Below, piece after piece: positions 42,786 through 55,262 of a stretch of 64,000 bases of DNA. Location of the stretch: the NCBI GenBank assembly GCA_015039365.1, contig WION01000005.1, positions 1,164,968-1,228,967 on the forward strand, given 5' to 3'. The position numbers were made by a program, and so were the translations under genes. The notes below the pieces were generated by a model. That model worked only from the letters and a program-made list of their open reading frames with translations, made no database searches and had not been told where the DNA came from. Numbering within the stretch: the first letter of the stretch is position 1; each line of letters opens with the position of its first letter. Source of the stretch: Amanita rubescens (lineage: Eukaryota; Basidiomycota; Agaricomycetes; Agaricales; Amanitaceae).

Positions 42786-45621
42786 ATGCCCGTCCTCCGC
42801 CGATTATTCTCGCGACGCACTCTCGCCTACGCAACAGGCGGCGCCGTTATCTCCACGGGAGGACTATACTGGTATCTCAGCTCCGGCCCTGCCTATCCCT
42901 TGTCCACGCTAGAAACACGGAGACCACCCCCGGCGTGGACTCCACCCTCACGAAAAGAGATGTTAGATTCACTAAAAGTGTCTGGGGTAAGAACCAGCTC
43001 AAACAACAACGACGATTCAGAGTTTGATTTGCTGATTGTGGGAGGTGGCGCAACTGGTGCGGGCATCGCTGTGGATGCAGCTAGTAGAGGGTTGAGAGTT
43101 GCCTTGGTTGAAAGAGACGATTTTGGCGCCGGTTCGTTACCCCATTTGCTCGTAATTTTTTTTTGATAGGTGTATTGATCATCATGAAAGGTACATCGTC
43201 AAAGAGTACAAAGCTAGTGCACGGTGGCGTCCGATACCTTCAAAAAGCCGTATTCGAACTCGACTATGATCAGTGGAAGTTAGTGAAAGAAGCTCTCCAT
43301 GAGCGCCGGATCTTCCTGCAAACGGCACCATATCTATCTGCTATGCTTCCGATTATGTTGCCCATCTACAAGTGCGCTCGCTTTCAAAGTAGCGCATGCG
43401 TTTTTTGACATTACGCAGGTTCTGGCAAGTCCCCTATTATTGGGCCGGATGCAAGCTCTATGATATTCTAGCTGGGAGAGAAAATATGGAATCGTCGTAC
43501 ATCATGAGTAAAGGAAAGGCCCTTGAAACATTTCCAATGCTCAAAAGTGACGGACTAGTTGGAGCTTTGGTGTATTACGACGGTAAACCTGATCCCTATT
43601 TCAACTACTCTTACAACTAAACCTTTGTCCAGGACAACACAATGACTCGAGGATGAACATCGCCCTCATCATGAGCGCTGTCAAACTAGGCGCTACCGTC
43701 GCCAGCTACTGCGAAGTGACCGACCTCCACAAGTCTTCTTCATCTGGAAAGCTCTGCGGCGCACGCGTCAGAGACACGCTTTCAGGCGAAGAATGGAACG
43801 TCCGCGCTAAAGGGGTCATCAACGCCACGGGACCCTTTACAGATGCTCTCCTCTCAATGGACGACTCAACACATAAGCCCATAGTCCAAGCATCCTCCGG
43901 TATCCACATCACCCTCCCCAACTACTACTCACCCCGCCGCATGGGGCTGCTCGACCCAGCCACGTCTGATGGGCGTGTCATCTTTTTCCTGCCATGGGAA
44001 GGGAACACGATAGCGGGTACGACGGACAGTCCTGCGCGAGTTGAGCGGGACCCACGTGCTACGGAGGAAGATATCCGGTGGGTGTTGGGGGAGGTGAGGA
44101 GATATCTATCTCCTGATATTCGAGTAAGGAGGGGGGATGTGTTGAGTGCGTGGAGCGGGTTGAGGCCTTTGGTGAAGAATGTGGATGCGGATGGGAAGGG
44201 AACCCAGGGCCTTGTGCGAAGCCATATGGTCACTGTGAGCAAGAGTGGGTTGGTCACGGTGGCCGGGGGAAAGTGGACGACGTATAGGAAGATGGCGGAA
44301 GAAGGGGTTGATGAGGCGGTTAAGGTGTTTGGGTTGGAGGAAAAGGTGAATAGTGGGTGTGTTACGGAAAATCTTAGGTTGGTGGGGAGTGATGGGTGGA
44401 GCAGGAATATGTTTATTGGGCTGACTCAAAGGGTGCGTATGATGATGGCGTGCGTGAGATGGTTTTGACTGATGCGGTGTTGCAGTATGGACTTGACACG
44501 GATGTTGCGAAGCACCTGTCCAGAAATTATGGTGATCGAGCTTGGACCGTTTGCGAACTTGCGGAAAGGACAGGCGCGGCTTGGCCAATTCACGGAAAGC
44601 GGCTCGCGTCGTCGTATCCTTGTAAGTCACGCTTCTCCCGTTGTTGTTCTCATTCTCATTACATTTCACTCCCTGTTTGGTTTACCCTCGTGCGTTCCAC
44701 ATGGCACTCACCTATTCTTTCCATTGCGACTCGTGCCCATTTATTCCCACCGATAATAATAGTCATTGAAGCGGAAATTCGGTACGCCATTCGGCACGAA
44801 TACGCGCAAACAGCGATCGACGTCCTAGCCCGAAGAACTCGGCTTGCGTTCCTGAACGCACAGGCGGCGCTTCGCGCTCTGCCACGTGTAGTGGATATCA
44901 TGTCAGACGAGCTAGGATGGACGCGCTCCGAGCGGCAGAGGCAAGTCAACGCCGCAGTGGCCTATTTTGAAACGATGGGGTTGGTGCCTGGGGATGTTGT
45001 CACCGAGAAAGAGAGTATTGAAAAGAGGGAGAAAGAAAAGAGGGATGTGGTTAGCGGTGTTTTAAGGGAATTGGAACCGAGGGGGTGGATTGAAAATGCG
45101 GAGAGGAGGGTAGCGAACGTCTTTGCTGGGGCTTGGAGTTTGTTGAATGCGAGGGGGCTTGTGTTGGGAAGAGAAACTGCCGGAGTCGGGACCATCGTTG
45201 GCGCTGGCGAGCACGTTGGACCGTTCAAAAAGGCATATGGACGCGCAAGTTTTGGAGCAGGCGAAGTTGTTGCTTTGCGGAATGCGTTTCTAAGGCGGGC
45301 CAACGTGGATGACGAACAGCCTTGCGTTGGTGTGAAGGGGTTGGTCGAAATTATGCACGAGGTGCCTGGGTACGAAGGTGTCAAAGATAAGGACCTCAAG
45401 TACGTGCTTGAGGAGAACGGTATGGTGGCTAAGAATACGGTGGATTTCGACGAGTTTCTTGAGGTGAGTGCAGTGATTGTTTAAGCCGGACCGTGTCGCC
45501 TACTTAGGGGTATTTTTAACAGATCTGCGGGAATATCAAGGAGATTGCCTTTGCCCCTGTCATGACATCTGTCAAGGAGAGACTCAGAATCCCAGTGGAA
45601 AAGAGCGGTGGAGGGGTGTAA
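42786..45621 (+). CDS. GUT2: Mitochondrial FAD-dependent glycerol-3-phosphate dehydrogenase
   Basis: It oxidises glycerol-3-phosphate to dihydroxyacetone phosphate at the inner mitochondrial membrane, passing electrons to ubiquinone; it serves glycerol use and the G3P shuttle. The N-terminus ([19 protein letters not shown]) is Arg-rich with a short hydrophobic stretch, as in mitochondrial import signals. FAD-binding [19 protein letters not shown] is followed, across an intron, by [18 protein letters not shown]. Further marks: [15 protein letters not shown] (intron inside), [56 protein letters not shown]. The C-terminal domain reads [20 protein letters not shown] and [14 protein letters not shown]. 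Beyond it is an extension with [15 protein letters not shown], resembling a degenerate EF-hand. Seven exons join without breaks; the end is TAA 45619-45621. Confidence 0.93.
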
Positions 45622-47063
45622 GTTGTCCCAAATCTAGATGCATGGTCTCGTGCGTCGTCTGATGACGGGCCGGGGGAAATGTTCGTGCATATGACCTACT
45701 GTTACAGCTGTATAAAGAAGCGTCAGGCAGCACGCCGCGGATGTTGTACACGTATATTGTGCATCGTCATCATTGGTGTAATGTTTGTCTCTCCATATCA
45801 CGGCTGTCATCACTCTGTTATCGCAGTATTTTTTACCTTGGGGCTTCTCTGGCTCTTGCACCTGTCCAATTTGGCTGATTGGGGCAAGTAGCAACTCAGA
45901 CCATTGATTCTTATCCATTGCCACCGGTGTTATTTTCATCGGCAATTAGTGCAAAACAATTGATGTAATTGATGATGAACATGATGAACACGCGATTTTA
46001 TGTGGACACCGCTTCATGGTTTATCCCTGGCTGTGGCCAATAGTGAATGTGGGATATTTCACTTGCAGTCTGATCACACTTTGATGATGATGCGGAGAGA
46101 TATGTATGCATGTGCTGTATTAGTACGTTTTCGGAACGTGCGATGTAGCATTTCTACAAGATCTGCAGCTCTATATTCATTGAATCATGCCAAGACGTGC
46201 TAGCAAGCTGCAACTGGCAAGCGATTGTGCTTGGCCTCTGCTGGCGTGTTCGTCTACCACAATCGAGTGCTCGACGACGAGTAGAATTATATTTGGACCT
46301 GAAACTCTATTACCGGAATGTGGGCGTACCGAGGCTTACCGTCATCGACCGTATTATATTGGAGATGTAATTACGAAATATTTAGGGGGCAAATAATTTA
46401 TTGTTGGATGATCGAGATAAATGCCAAAAACTATCAATATGGCGGGTATGAATAGGTGATGCGGGTCCGTCGTGCCCTCTCGAGTCAAATTGCACAATGG
46501 AATCGTTGGAATGCATATGGACGCGGTCTTACGTGGCAAAGATGACATGAAAATGTATTTATTCTCCTCGAGTACAGGAAAGAAACATCACATCAGGGGA
46601 GTATTGGATCGATGATCGGCGATCGGCGCATTATCCGACGTGTTTTGAATTACAACAGAAATTTTCCTCTTCTTTTTGCTTCTCTTTGTCGCCTGCGTTC
46701 TCAACGCGTCTCACTTCTGATGATGTGATTTTACCTTTCCGTCCAACCTGGACCCGCTGGTTGCCCTAAACGTCACGGTAGGTTATATACGTGGCAAATG
46801 GTGATCGAGGGTGAACAGAGGCAATATACAGTGGCTACACGGATGAAAAGCTGCCAGATCATGATACAGTAGAGAGAAGCGGACGCGCCAGTCATCGCGT
46901 AGGCCGCACGGGAGTTCTTTAACCGGTCGGCGGTCGCAACTGTTCGCAACGCCGCAGCCCTGCAGGCTAAATGCGGCATGCGAGATTGCGATCAACTTGA
47001 CTTCCAAATTTGGACTCCCCCACTATCGACCGTACCTTATAACCTTTGTACGTTCAATGTCGA
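45622..47063. other. No gene recognised
   Basis: Intergenic region before the antiporter. Small open frames on both strands lack structure. The part from about 46640 is pyrimidine-rich and may include promoter and 5' UTR. Confidence 0.35.
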
Positions 47064-50000
47064 ATGGCCACCCCGCAGGCTCCCCTTTCTGCCTCTCTTC
47101 TTTCGTTTACTCCTTCTCCCTTCTGTCCATCAGTACAACTGCCTATTGACGGCTTGGGAGAAAGAGGACAATTTGCAATGCCGAAATTCTCAAGGACTAT
47201 CTTGGAGGTCATCCGCCCCAGATCCGGCGCTCAAGACCAGGTTCGAGCCACCATTTTCGCTGGGTCCATTTCCTGATCAATGTGCCATTCTTGCAGGGAG
47301 GTCTTCTCAATGGCAAGGACCCAACTGTGTACGATCCAGCAGACCCCATACGTATATGGATCGTTCAAATCGGTGAGTTGTTTCACGTCAGTGTCAGAAC
47401 TTTTTGCCCCCTCGCCAATGCGTGGTTCGGTGCATTTCATATGCCGCAGTGGTCATGTAGTACAGTGCGCATGTTTGGTGCCCGACACGTACAGGAGGGT
47501 GATATAAACTTTGATCTAACCCCATTGTAATATAGGTCTAATCATTGGAATGACAACCTTGCTTTCGCTAATTCTAAAACGGCTTAGGCAGCCCAAGGTT
47601 ATTTCGGAGATTCTTGGTGGTATCTTGCTTGGTAGGCATCCCTCTTCGGTCTGGATCTGGTACACGTCATAACTTTTATCTCAACAGGTCCCACGGCATT
47701 TGGTAAGACAGTCGATAGAAGCAATGCGCTTTGCGGAAGTTTTTTGGACTCATGAACGTTGTATCATTATAGGGCGCATTCCGGGCTTCACAAAACATAT
47801 CTTCCCATCGAGCTCGGTACCTTTTCTCGCTCTGACGGCGGACATTGGCCTTTGTCTTTTCCTTTTCCTCGTTGGCATGGAAATAGACATAGGTGTCGTG
47901 AAACGTAATTGGCGACTTTCCGCTGCAGTTGCTATTGTGGGAATGGGACTTCCGTTCGGCCTTGGGATTGGACTATCCTATCCGATTTACCATCAGTTCG
48001 TCGACCAAAGCATCAAATGGACACATTTCATGTTGTTTGTGGCAGTGGCCTTTTCAATCACTGCCTTTCCGGTGCTGTGCCGGATTCTCACAGAACTGAA
48101 GCTTCTGGACACGACCGTTGGTACCGTAGTGTTATCGGCAGGCGTGGGCAACGATATTGGTGAGCTTCCCACGTTGCCCATGTATGACCTCAGATCTTGA
48201 TCGAAAACTAGTTGGCTGGATTTTGCTCGCTCTTAGTGTGGCTCTTGTGAATGCCGGTTCTGGACTCACAGCTTTATGGATCCTTTTGGTCTGCTTTGGA
48301 TGGGTTTTGGTGATTATGTTTCCGGGCAGATGGGCTTTCAAATGGCTCGCAAGCTGGACCGGCTCCAGTATGTTCCATCCTTGCTTATTTTTTCAGAAAT
48401 GACACTTCACCTCGCCAGTTGAGAATGGTCCCACGCCATTCTACATGACCTCGATACTTTTATTCACATTCGGTTCTGCTTTTTTTACCGATATCATCGG
48501 CGTGCAGCCTATTTTCGGTATGTAATAGGGATACTTCGTGGGTTGCCGCAATCTCAATATCTCTAGGCGCGTTCCTTGTGGGTATTATCGTGCCACGCGA
48601 GGGAGGCCTTGCCATTATCATCACGGAGAAGCTGGAAGATGCCGTTTCTATTATCTTTTTACCCCTAGTAAGTCCGCGGGTTTCGCGTTTTGATTAGTCA
48701 TAACACCAGAATAGTATTTCACGCTCTCCGGTCTTTCGACGGATCTCGGCCTCCTAAACAACGGTGCGTATGATACCATTTGATGCGCAACGTGAGATCT
48801 GACGAAATTCGTCATTACAGGTGTTACATGGGGATACACGATTGCTATTATGGCCCTAGCCTTTACGGGAAAATTTGGTGGATGTGTGCTAGCTGCGAAA
48901 TATGCGGCCGGGTTCAGATGGCGGGAAGCGGGCGCCATAGGGGCGCTTATGAGTTGCAAAGGGTGAATTTTATTCTATTTTAAAATTGTCGGTAATCGCT
49001 CACGTGTACTGCAGGTTGGTTGAGCTGATTGTATTGAACGTTGGACTTCAAGCAGGCGTTCTATCCCAGGTTAGTCTTGTCCGATCAAGAATGGCGTGAT
49101 GTTCATTCAATGCAGCGAGTTTTTTCCATGTTCGTCCTCGAGGCTGTTGTTTTGACATGTATAACGACACCCCTTGTGTCGGTCTTGTATCCTCCTCATG
49201 TCCGGACACGCGCTTCTACAGGAGAATCTATTCAGGATGTTCAATCGCCACGCCTGTCTGGAAAAAAGACAATGCAAGACAAAAAGAAACGCTTCACTGT
49301 GGTTCTGGATAAGCTTGAACATCTTCCGAGCGTCATGGCTATTACTCAGCTCATACGCGCCGCGCCAACTATACGTACCGTTGTGGAAAACTCGGGCGAG
49401 ATTACCAAAGTCACTAGTCGACCTTCCACTGGAGGCACCGGTTCCAACGAGACGTTGTCGGGTGCCATGCCAGTAGTCGTAGAAGCCCTTCGTCTCATCG
49501 AACTCTCAGATCGTGCATCGGTTGTCATGAAATCATCGGTGACAGATTATGTCATCCACACCGACCCTATGTTGTCGATCTTCAGGAAGTTTGGACAGCT
49601 GAACGACATCGCTGTTATCCCAGCTCTGACCATCGTTCCATTCGATGATATGTCGCATAGCGTTGCCGAGCATGCAGACGCCCACGATTCGGATTTGATC
49701 ATGATACCTTGGCTGCCCCCGCAGATCTCTTCTCCAGACGGCGTTATAGATGCGTTACAACATCAACAACAACAGCAGCAACAACATCCGCAGACCCCAG
49801 GAGCAGCGAAACACAACCCATTCGATTTGTTATTCAAGACCTCCCACTCTAACGTTGAGAAATCAGCGTCGGTAGTCCACTCGCACTTTGTTCGCGGTGT
49901 ATTCATGAGGGCCAAGACGGATGTGGCATTGTACGTCGATCAGTCTCCTCCTGGCGTAGATATTGCGGCCGGGAGCAAGCAACATGTGTTCCTGCCGTTC

Positions 50001-50736
50001 TTTGGAGGCCCAGACGACCGGCTCGCACTTGACTTTGTGGTGCAAATTTGTGATAATCCGATGGTGACGGCCACGGTTGTGAGAATTGTCAAGCGAGAGG
50101 GAACATTGACTGAACAGGCGAAGCTAGGTGAAGTTGAGGCTGGTAATATGATGACTGTGACATCGGTAAGCTTTGAAACGTTCTAGCCTTAAAGCGGAAG
50201 ATATTAACGTGGTTCATAAATGTCAGGCACTGTCCACAACTTTCCCGGATACAGTATATGGCCAGCATAATCCCGAAGCTAGGCTGCAGTCAGATACGGC
50301 CGATAATGTGGCGTGGGACAAATACAATCAACTGAAGAGAGACCAAGCTTGGGATCCGACCGCGACGCTATCGCGCATTGAGTTTAGGGAGGTACAAACG
50401 CCTACTCCTCTGCATACCGCTCTAGAGGAAGCCTCTAAGCCGAGTGGCTTAGAGCCCGAGGGTGGTGCCGAGTCATATGCAAGGATTAGGCTGCTTGCTC
50501 GGGAGGAACACGATGGAAAACGCAAGACGGCCTATTGCCGCTGTGTGTTGGTGGTGGTTGGCCGATCGAGGAGGATGGCTGTCGAGGACCACGCGAAGGA
50601 GCTCAAGGACTTGATGCACGAGTATGAAAACGTAGGCTCCGAGGTGAAGAAGACCATTGGTGATGTGGGCGCTGCGTTTGTGGTTGCGGGCTGTGGAACG
50701 GGAATGGTGGTATTGCAAGCCGCGCATGAAACCTAG
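47064..50736 (+). CDS. KHA1: K+/H+ antiporter of the CPA2 family (KHA1-like)
   Basis: The likely start is ATG 47064 (MATPQAPLSASLLS). An intron leads to GGLLNGKDPTVYDPADPIRI, just before the first membrane helix, a position typical of the family. Transport domain pieces across many short exons: LKRLRQPKVISEILGGILLG PTAFGRIPGF, DIGLCLFLFLVGMEID, FSITAFPVLCRILTELKLL, DTTVGTVVLSAGVGNDI, VGWILLALSVALVNAG, GAFLVGIIVPREGG, FTLSGLSTDLGLLNN, GKFGGCVLAAKYAAGF and LVELIVLNVGLQAGVLS. These are the classical CPA2 signatures. A large soluble C-terminus has two USP-like halves and a poly-Gln run. It ends GDVGAAFVVAGCGTGMVVLQ. Such proteins sit in Golgi or vacuolar membranes and control K+ and pH. No lesion seen. 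Confidence 0.9.
49756..49795 (+). repeat. CAA/CAG run encoding poly-Gln in the antiporter tail
   Basis: Mixed CAA and CAG codons encode LQHQQQQQQQHPQ. Such runs vary in length between strains. It lies in a likely loop of the cytosolic domain. Confidence 0.85.
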
Positions 50737-51122
50737 AGGTGGAGAAGACGAGAGATGGTACGAGACGGCCATGAAGGCGACGTTTGCGACGCCAGTTGAC
50801 GGTACGAGAGACGAATTCAGTCCTGGGAGGACGATGAGGGTGATGAGCATTATGTGTAACGATATTTTTGACCTTAACCTCCAGCATGGAGGCTGTACGA
50901 TGACGAGAAGCGATGACCTGCACTTACCAGTTATGTAGTTATGTACCTTGTTTTGTTTTGTTCTTGCAGCTGTACACAGTCACTTGGACTTTGTGTGGGT
51001 ATGCAATAAAAAAGATTCCATTAGACTTGTCAGCGTGAAGTACGTCATCGTTGATGTTGTTACAAAACGTTATTACGTCAGCTCGCACCTCTAAGCTCTT
51101 CACTCTGGTCGCGAGTACTCGG
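50737..51122. other. Intergenic; no gene
   Basis: Antiporter 3' flank and promoter of the epimerase gene. AATAAA-like sequence (GCAATAAAAAAG) near 51003 could be the antiporter polyadenylation signal. Confidence 0.45.
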
Positions 51123-52205
51123 ATGACTATAAGGTATTTAACCGCAAAGTTAGCCCAACAGGTGAAAGAAACCTTGTTACGAAGTTACACTTTTAAGTGA
51201 CCAATTTGGGACAGATCGATGAGGAACTAATGAGCGCAGCTGGGGCATTCAGCCTCGACCAGGTAAGAAACAAGTTGTGAGGAAGAGACTACGCCGAACA
51301 TTGGCACCCGCGAACAACGACACAGCTAATGGAGCTAGCTGGCCTATCCTGCGCTCAAGCCGTTGCGAAAGTGTACAGCAGAGAAAGGTACCCCCGCGTG
51401 TTGGTTTGTTGCGGGCCAGGTAATCAAGGTGGAGACGGGTTGGTTGCCGCGAGGCATCTAGGTGCTTTGATATGCATAAACGTAAACGTGTCCCCCAAAC
51501 TGAAATGTCGGCGTGCGTGTCTTTTTAGGGATGTTTGGATATAGGCCCATGGTGTATATGCCCAAGGTCAGCGGCTTTAGGAAATTCATTGCGGATGTCC
51601 TGATGGTTAGTTTTGATTAGCCAGGATCGAAGGAAATATACAAAGTAGGTGGTCTCCTGCCAGGGAAAGCACTCATACGTACTTATCGTTGAATTTTCTG
51701 CGGCAGCGTCTCAAAATCCAATGCGATAACATGAAAATTCCAACGCTCCATCCTTCTACCGAGACTTCGTCTCTGTCAGAAGCTTTACGCTCTTCGGACG
51801 TCATCTTGGACGCCATATTTGGATTCTCGTTCAAAGGGCCTGTACGACCACCTTTTGACGAAGTGTTGCGACTCATCGCTGGATGCAAACTGCCTATTGT
51901 GTCCGTTGACATTCCCTCAGGGTGGGATGTCGAACAAGGAAACGTCGGGGGTGTCGGTTTGGAGCCAGATGTATTGGTGAGTTTGACGGCGCCCAAGCTG
52001 GGTGTGAAGGCTTTCAAGGGGCGTCATTTCTTGGGCGGGAGGTTTGTCCCAAGGTGGGTGTTTGAAATGTTCTTCAGCAGAGGAGCGTATCTTGATTCTT
52101 TTAAATAGGACGTTGGAGGAGAAATTTGAGTTGAATTTACCAGAGTATCTTGATTGCGAGCAGATCGTAGAGTTGGAGTCGGACGAGTTGGAGCAAAAAC
52201 TATAG
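51123..52205 (+). CDS. NNR1: NAD(P)H-hydrate epimerase (YjeF_N domain)
   Basis: It repairs R-NAD(P)HX to the S form so that the ATP/ADP-dependent dehydratase can restore NAD(P)H. The first short exon [13 protein letters not shown] splices to [16 protein letters not shown] and then [17 protein letters not shown], the usual N-terminal helices. [16 protein letters not shown] is the cofactor-binding loop. [30 protein letters not shown] (catalytic-site Asp), [13 protein letters not shown] and [17 protein letters not shown] follow. The last exon is [19 protein letters not shown]. The length of about 245 residues equals stand-alone eukaryotic NAXE. All introns have GT-AG ends. It ends at TAG 52203-52205. 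Confidence 0.9.
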
Positions 52206-53700
52206 TAAGGATTTTTACTTGAATTTATTAGAACTCATTTGGGACTCACTCGAGAATGCTGTAGACCTTTTCTATTCAAGGTTGAATGTACATTACTTCG
52301 TTGTGACCTCATGCAATGCTCATACTTGAGTACTTACTATTCGGGTGAATTGGTGTTTGCAGACCCTTTCCACCTCTCGCTCCATCACTCCCATTTACGA
52401 CATGAGATATATACGATCGCGGTGGGTAACGAGACATATCCCCTAATTCACGGAGATACTGTGGTAATGGGGCGCAAAGTTTTGACTGTTGGGAACAGTT
52501 CACCCAGTGTGCCGGCAATTGATACCGAAATTGGCACTCCAAGTTTGTGACTTCGGGCGGTATGATGAGCCCTCGTCTCTTCATCGCATAGCCTTGAAGT
52601 GAGCTCGCCCAGAGGCATTTTCTTGTTCGTTCCCAGTTACTTGACTTATTCGGTGCGACGTTTAATAGTTCCGTTGTCATCGTAATGCAACTAGTTTACT
52701 GGCTGTAGAATTATGATATTCCGAAATGAGAAAAAACTAGTTTAGCTCCACTACCCCCAATAACTGCTTCCATTTTGATGAAGTCTAGAAAGCTCTTATC
52801 GTCCTTCTCGTTGTCCTCTCCAATGCTTCTCCTATTTACAGGCCGTCTATTCCTGGTGTAAAAAAAAAATCAAAACATTAGTTTATTTGAAATGGTGGAG
52901 CTCATCATCAAAAGATAATCAAGCGTTTAGTCCTGGTCCGGGGGCGTCGCAGTACGTGATACTTAGTCCTTGTCATTGGGAAATTTTTTCTATCTGTCAA
53001 CTAACAAACAAGAAATTTGATAAACTATGTTCCCGGAGGCGAACACGCTAGGACAACATTCGTCGTAAGTAGCAAAATTAGCGGATTGGTAAACTATACT
53101 TCCAAATTTAGTTTTACGATACTCGCACCAACGGTTGCATAATTGAGCGCGGTATTTCTCTTCGGTTGTAGTGCGGTGATATGTTCGCCTTGATTGATAT
53201 GACACTTTCATTTGATCCACGTTGGCACAATGGATCAAGTATAACGTTTCGCGCGATGTAATTCCCGGTAAGGGTGAGAAGCATCGTTTATGCGATAGTT
53301 AATCAAGCGAAGTGGTAGATTTTTGAACTTGAGTAGTGAGTCCGAATGTGCCGTCTGTAATTGACCGCCCAGTATCCGTCGCCAGTCAAAACGGGCATAG
53401 ACTTCGTCCCCAATGACATTCGCGCTGATGGACCAAATGTAGACGGGAGCCCTCATGTTACGAAGGTGGTTGTGCTCGTACACACGCCGTGGTATCAGAG
53501 CGAACTATCTCCCTGCTTATGTCCCGGGTCCCGGGTGATACTTCTTTCGTCACACTATCACCACATCTTACGATATGACGACATGGCTTCCTGTGCATGT
53601 TGCTTGGCTTTGACAAATTACGAGAATGTGCCGTTTGCGCTCACGAAAAATCAAACATTTTTGCACATGGCTCCTTTGTCGAGAAAAACAGAAGTAAAGT
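52206..53700. other. No gene recognised
   Basis: About 1.5 kb of AT-richer DNA with a poly-A run near 52860. Scattered short frames only; no repeats or splice-supported exons were found. Confidence 0.35.
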
Positions 53701-53708
53701 CAGAAAAG

Positions 53709-53804
53709 CGATAAAAGGCTGGTAATGAATGCCAACTTTCCCCATCGAATCCTCGAAACCTACTCGACTCGTCTCTCGTTGCGTCCGCTCATACACTTCT
53801 AAAC
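53709..53804 (+). promoter_or_regulatory. Hydrophobin core promoter and CT-rich leader
   Basis: A TATA-like GATAAAAGG lies about 94 bp upstream of the ATG at 53805. A pyrimidine-rich CGACTCGTCTCTCGTTGCG leader follows, typical of strongly expressed fungal genes. Confidence 0.5.
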
Positions 53805-54345
53805 ATGTTCTCTCGCGTCGCTCTCTTCGCTCTTTTGGCCCTCCCCGCCTTTAGCATTGCCACTCCCCTTGTTGCTCGAGGTGGAGGCAGCGTTCAGTGC
53901 TGTAACAATGTTGAACAGGTTCGTTTGGATGTCAATTACACTGCCGAGTTTACTAACGGCAGTTTTAGGCTGGGGACTATAGCGCACATACGTTAGAGCT
54001 CTTTAAGCTTCTCGGAATAGACGCGGGAGGTGTCAATGTACCTGTTGGAAGTAAGGCGGTTTAAGTACCTTCGTGAGGAATTGGAACTGACTGAGCATAA
54101 CAGTTACTTGTACTGGGGTTAACGTCATAGGCCTTGGTGGCACGAAGTGGTATGTTAAACCTCGACGCTCTCGTTCAAACAACGTATTTAACGTTTTATT
54201 CAAAGCACCTCGCAGGAGGTTGATTGCAAGAACAATAGCTTCGTAAGCATCTATGCTAGTTTACTTCAAATTTTCACTCACAGTCCATTTTCAAAAGAAC
54301 GGTGTCGTCGCCCTTGGCTGCACTCCTGTAAACGTTGGCATCTAA
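53805..54345 (+). CDS. Class I hydrophobin-like secreted protein lacking Cys1 and Cys6
   Basis: Hydrophobins are small secreted proteins that coat hyphae and fruiting bodies. A signal peptide (MFSRVALFALLALPAFSIA) is followed by TPLVARGGGSVQCCNNVEQ. Four introns then give AGDYSAHTLELFKLLGI, VNVPVGITCTGVNVIGLGG, TKCTSQEVDCKNNSF and NGVVALGCTPVNVGI. Length 108 residues, spacing and the C-terminal GCTPxN match class I hydrophobins. The usual pattern has eight Cys. Here Cys1, normally about six residues before the first CC pair, is absent, and the second CC pair reads DC, so Cys6 is Asp (GAT). In known hydrophobins Cys1 pairs with Cys6, so exactly one disulfide is missing. Splice choices CAAAG/CACC and CAAAAG/AACGG were preferred because they restore the family frame. 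Confidence 0.85.
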
Positions 54346-54710
54346 TCTGGCGTCGGATGGGCTTTGCTTTCTGAAGAGAGCAGCTTGTGCAAAAAATTCC
54401 TTGTCGGAGAACATTGAGCGCAACTTGATACCCTTTTAGATATCATTCGAACTATACCTTTTGTTATAGTACCACACTCTTTTAGCCGAATCCATTTGTG
54501 AACTCTTTATGCATTATGACTTGAAGTTGATCGATAGCCGCCGACTTTTCGGATCATTTTGGAGCTGCACAACTAATTTCAGTCTCAGCCGTGCACAGGA
54601 TGCTCCCGATTGCAGACGTCAGTTTTATTTCTGTTTCGACATCGGCAGCCAGACTTGAAAGCTTGACTTGAGATAAATTGCGCGGTTTGATTTACATAAA
54701 GGTAGTGATA
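54346..54710. other. No gene seen
   Basis: Hydrophobin 3' flank. Nothing further recognised. Confidence 0.35.
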
Positions 54711-55262
54711 ATGGAAGCAGTTTGTGCATTGGTTTTCCCACGTGCTTTCAACGTCACGTCCATCTATGATCTTAGCCGAATGATCTACGAATTACCACGA
54801 CGCCAATTTGCAGATCGACCACGACCAAATATTGAAATATTGATATCAAAGGTGGGTAAGCGCCTCGCGTCGTGACGGAACCGATCCATTTCTCATCGTC
54901 TGTGCTTGCAGTTACCTATTGCGCCACGTATATGCAGGACAGTGCTATCCACGCACCCTCTACTTATATATACCCCAGTTTCAGATTGTTGCACACAGCT
55001 TAGCTGCTTATTCCAGCGTACGAAGTTGCGGGAAAGATTGTGCATCCGTCAAAGAAACTCCGGTCGGCGATCGTTGGTGGCAGATATTTATATGCTCGTA
55101 AGATTGCGACATACCTTTAAAAAGCACCCTTATATTTACATTCGCGTAGTGTGAAATGTGCTATTCCTGACGTCGGCGGTAGATCAAGATGGACGTTTTG
55201 CGAAAACTTGGAATTACGACTGGTGGTGGTTGTGCTGAGTGTGTCGTAGTACGGTAAGAGTG
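54711..55262 (+). pseudogene. Decayed 5' copy of the zinc alcohol dehydrogenase at 55699
   Basis: It aligns block by block with the first exons of the gene 1 kb downstream: ATGGAAGCAGTTTGT, CTTAGCCGAATGATCTACGAA, a GTTACCTATTGC version of the catalytic-Cys exon, GTCGGCGATCGTTGG (GVGDRC region), and GTGTGAAATGTGCTATTCCT followed by AGATGGACGTTTTGCGA (structural-zinc exon). Indels break every exon, and the CGICGTD zinc motif is not preserved. The copy stops before the Rossmann fold. It is a partial tandem duplicate that has lost function. Confidence 0.7.
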
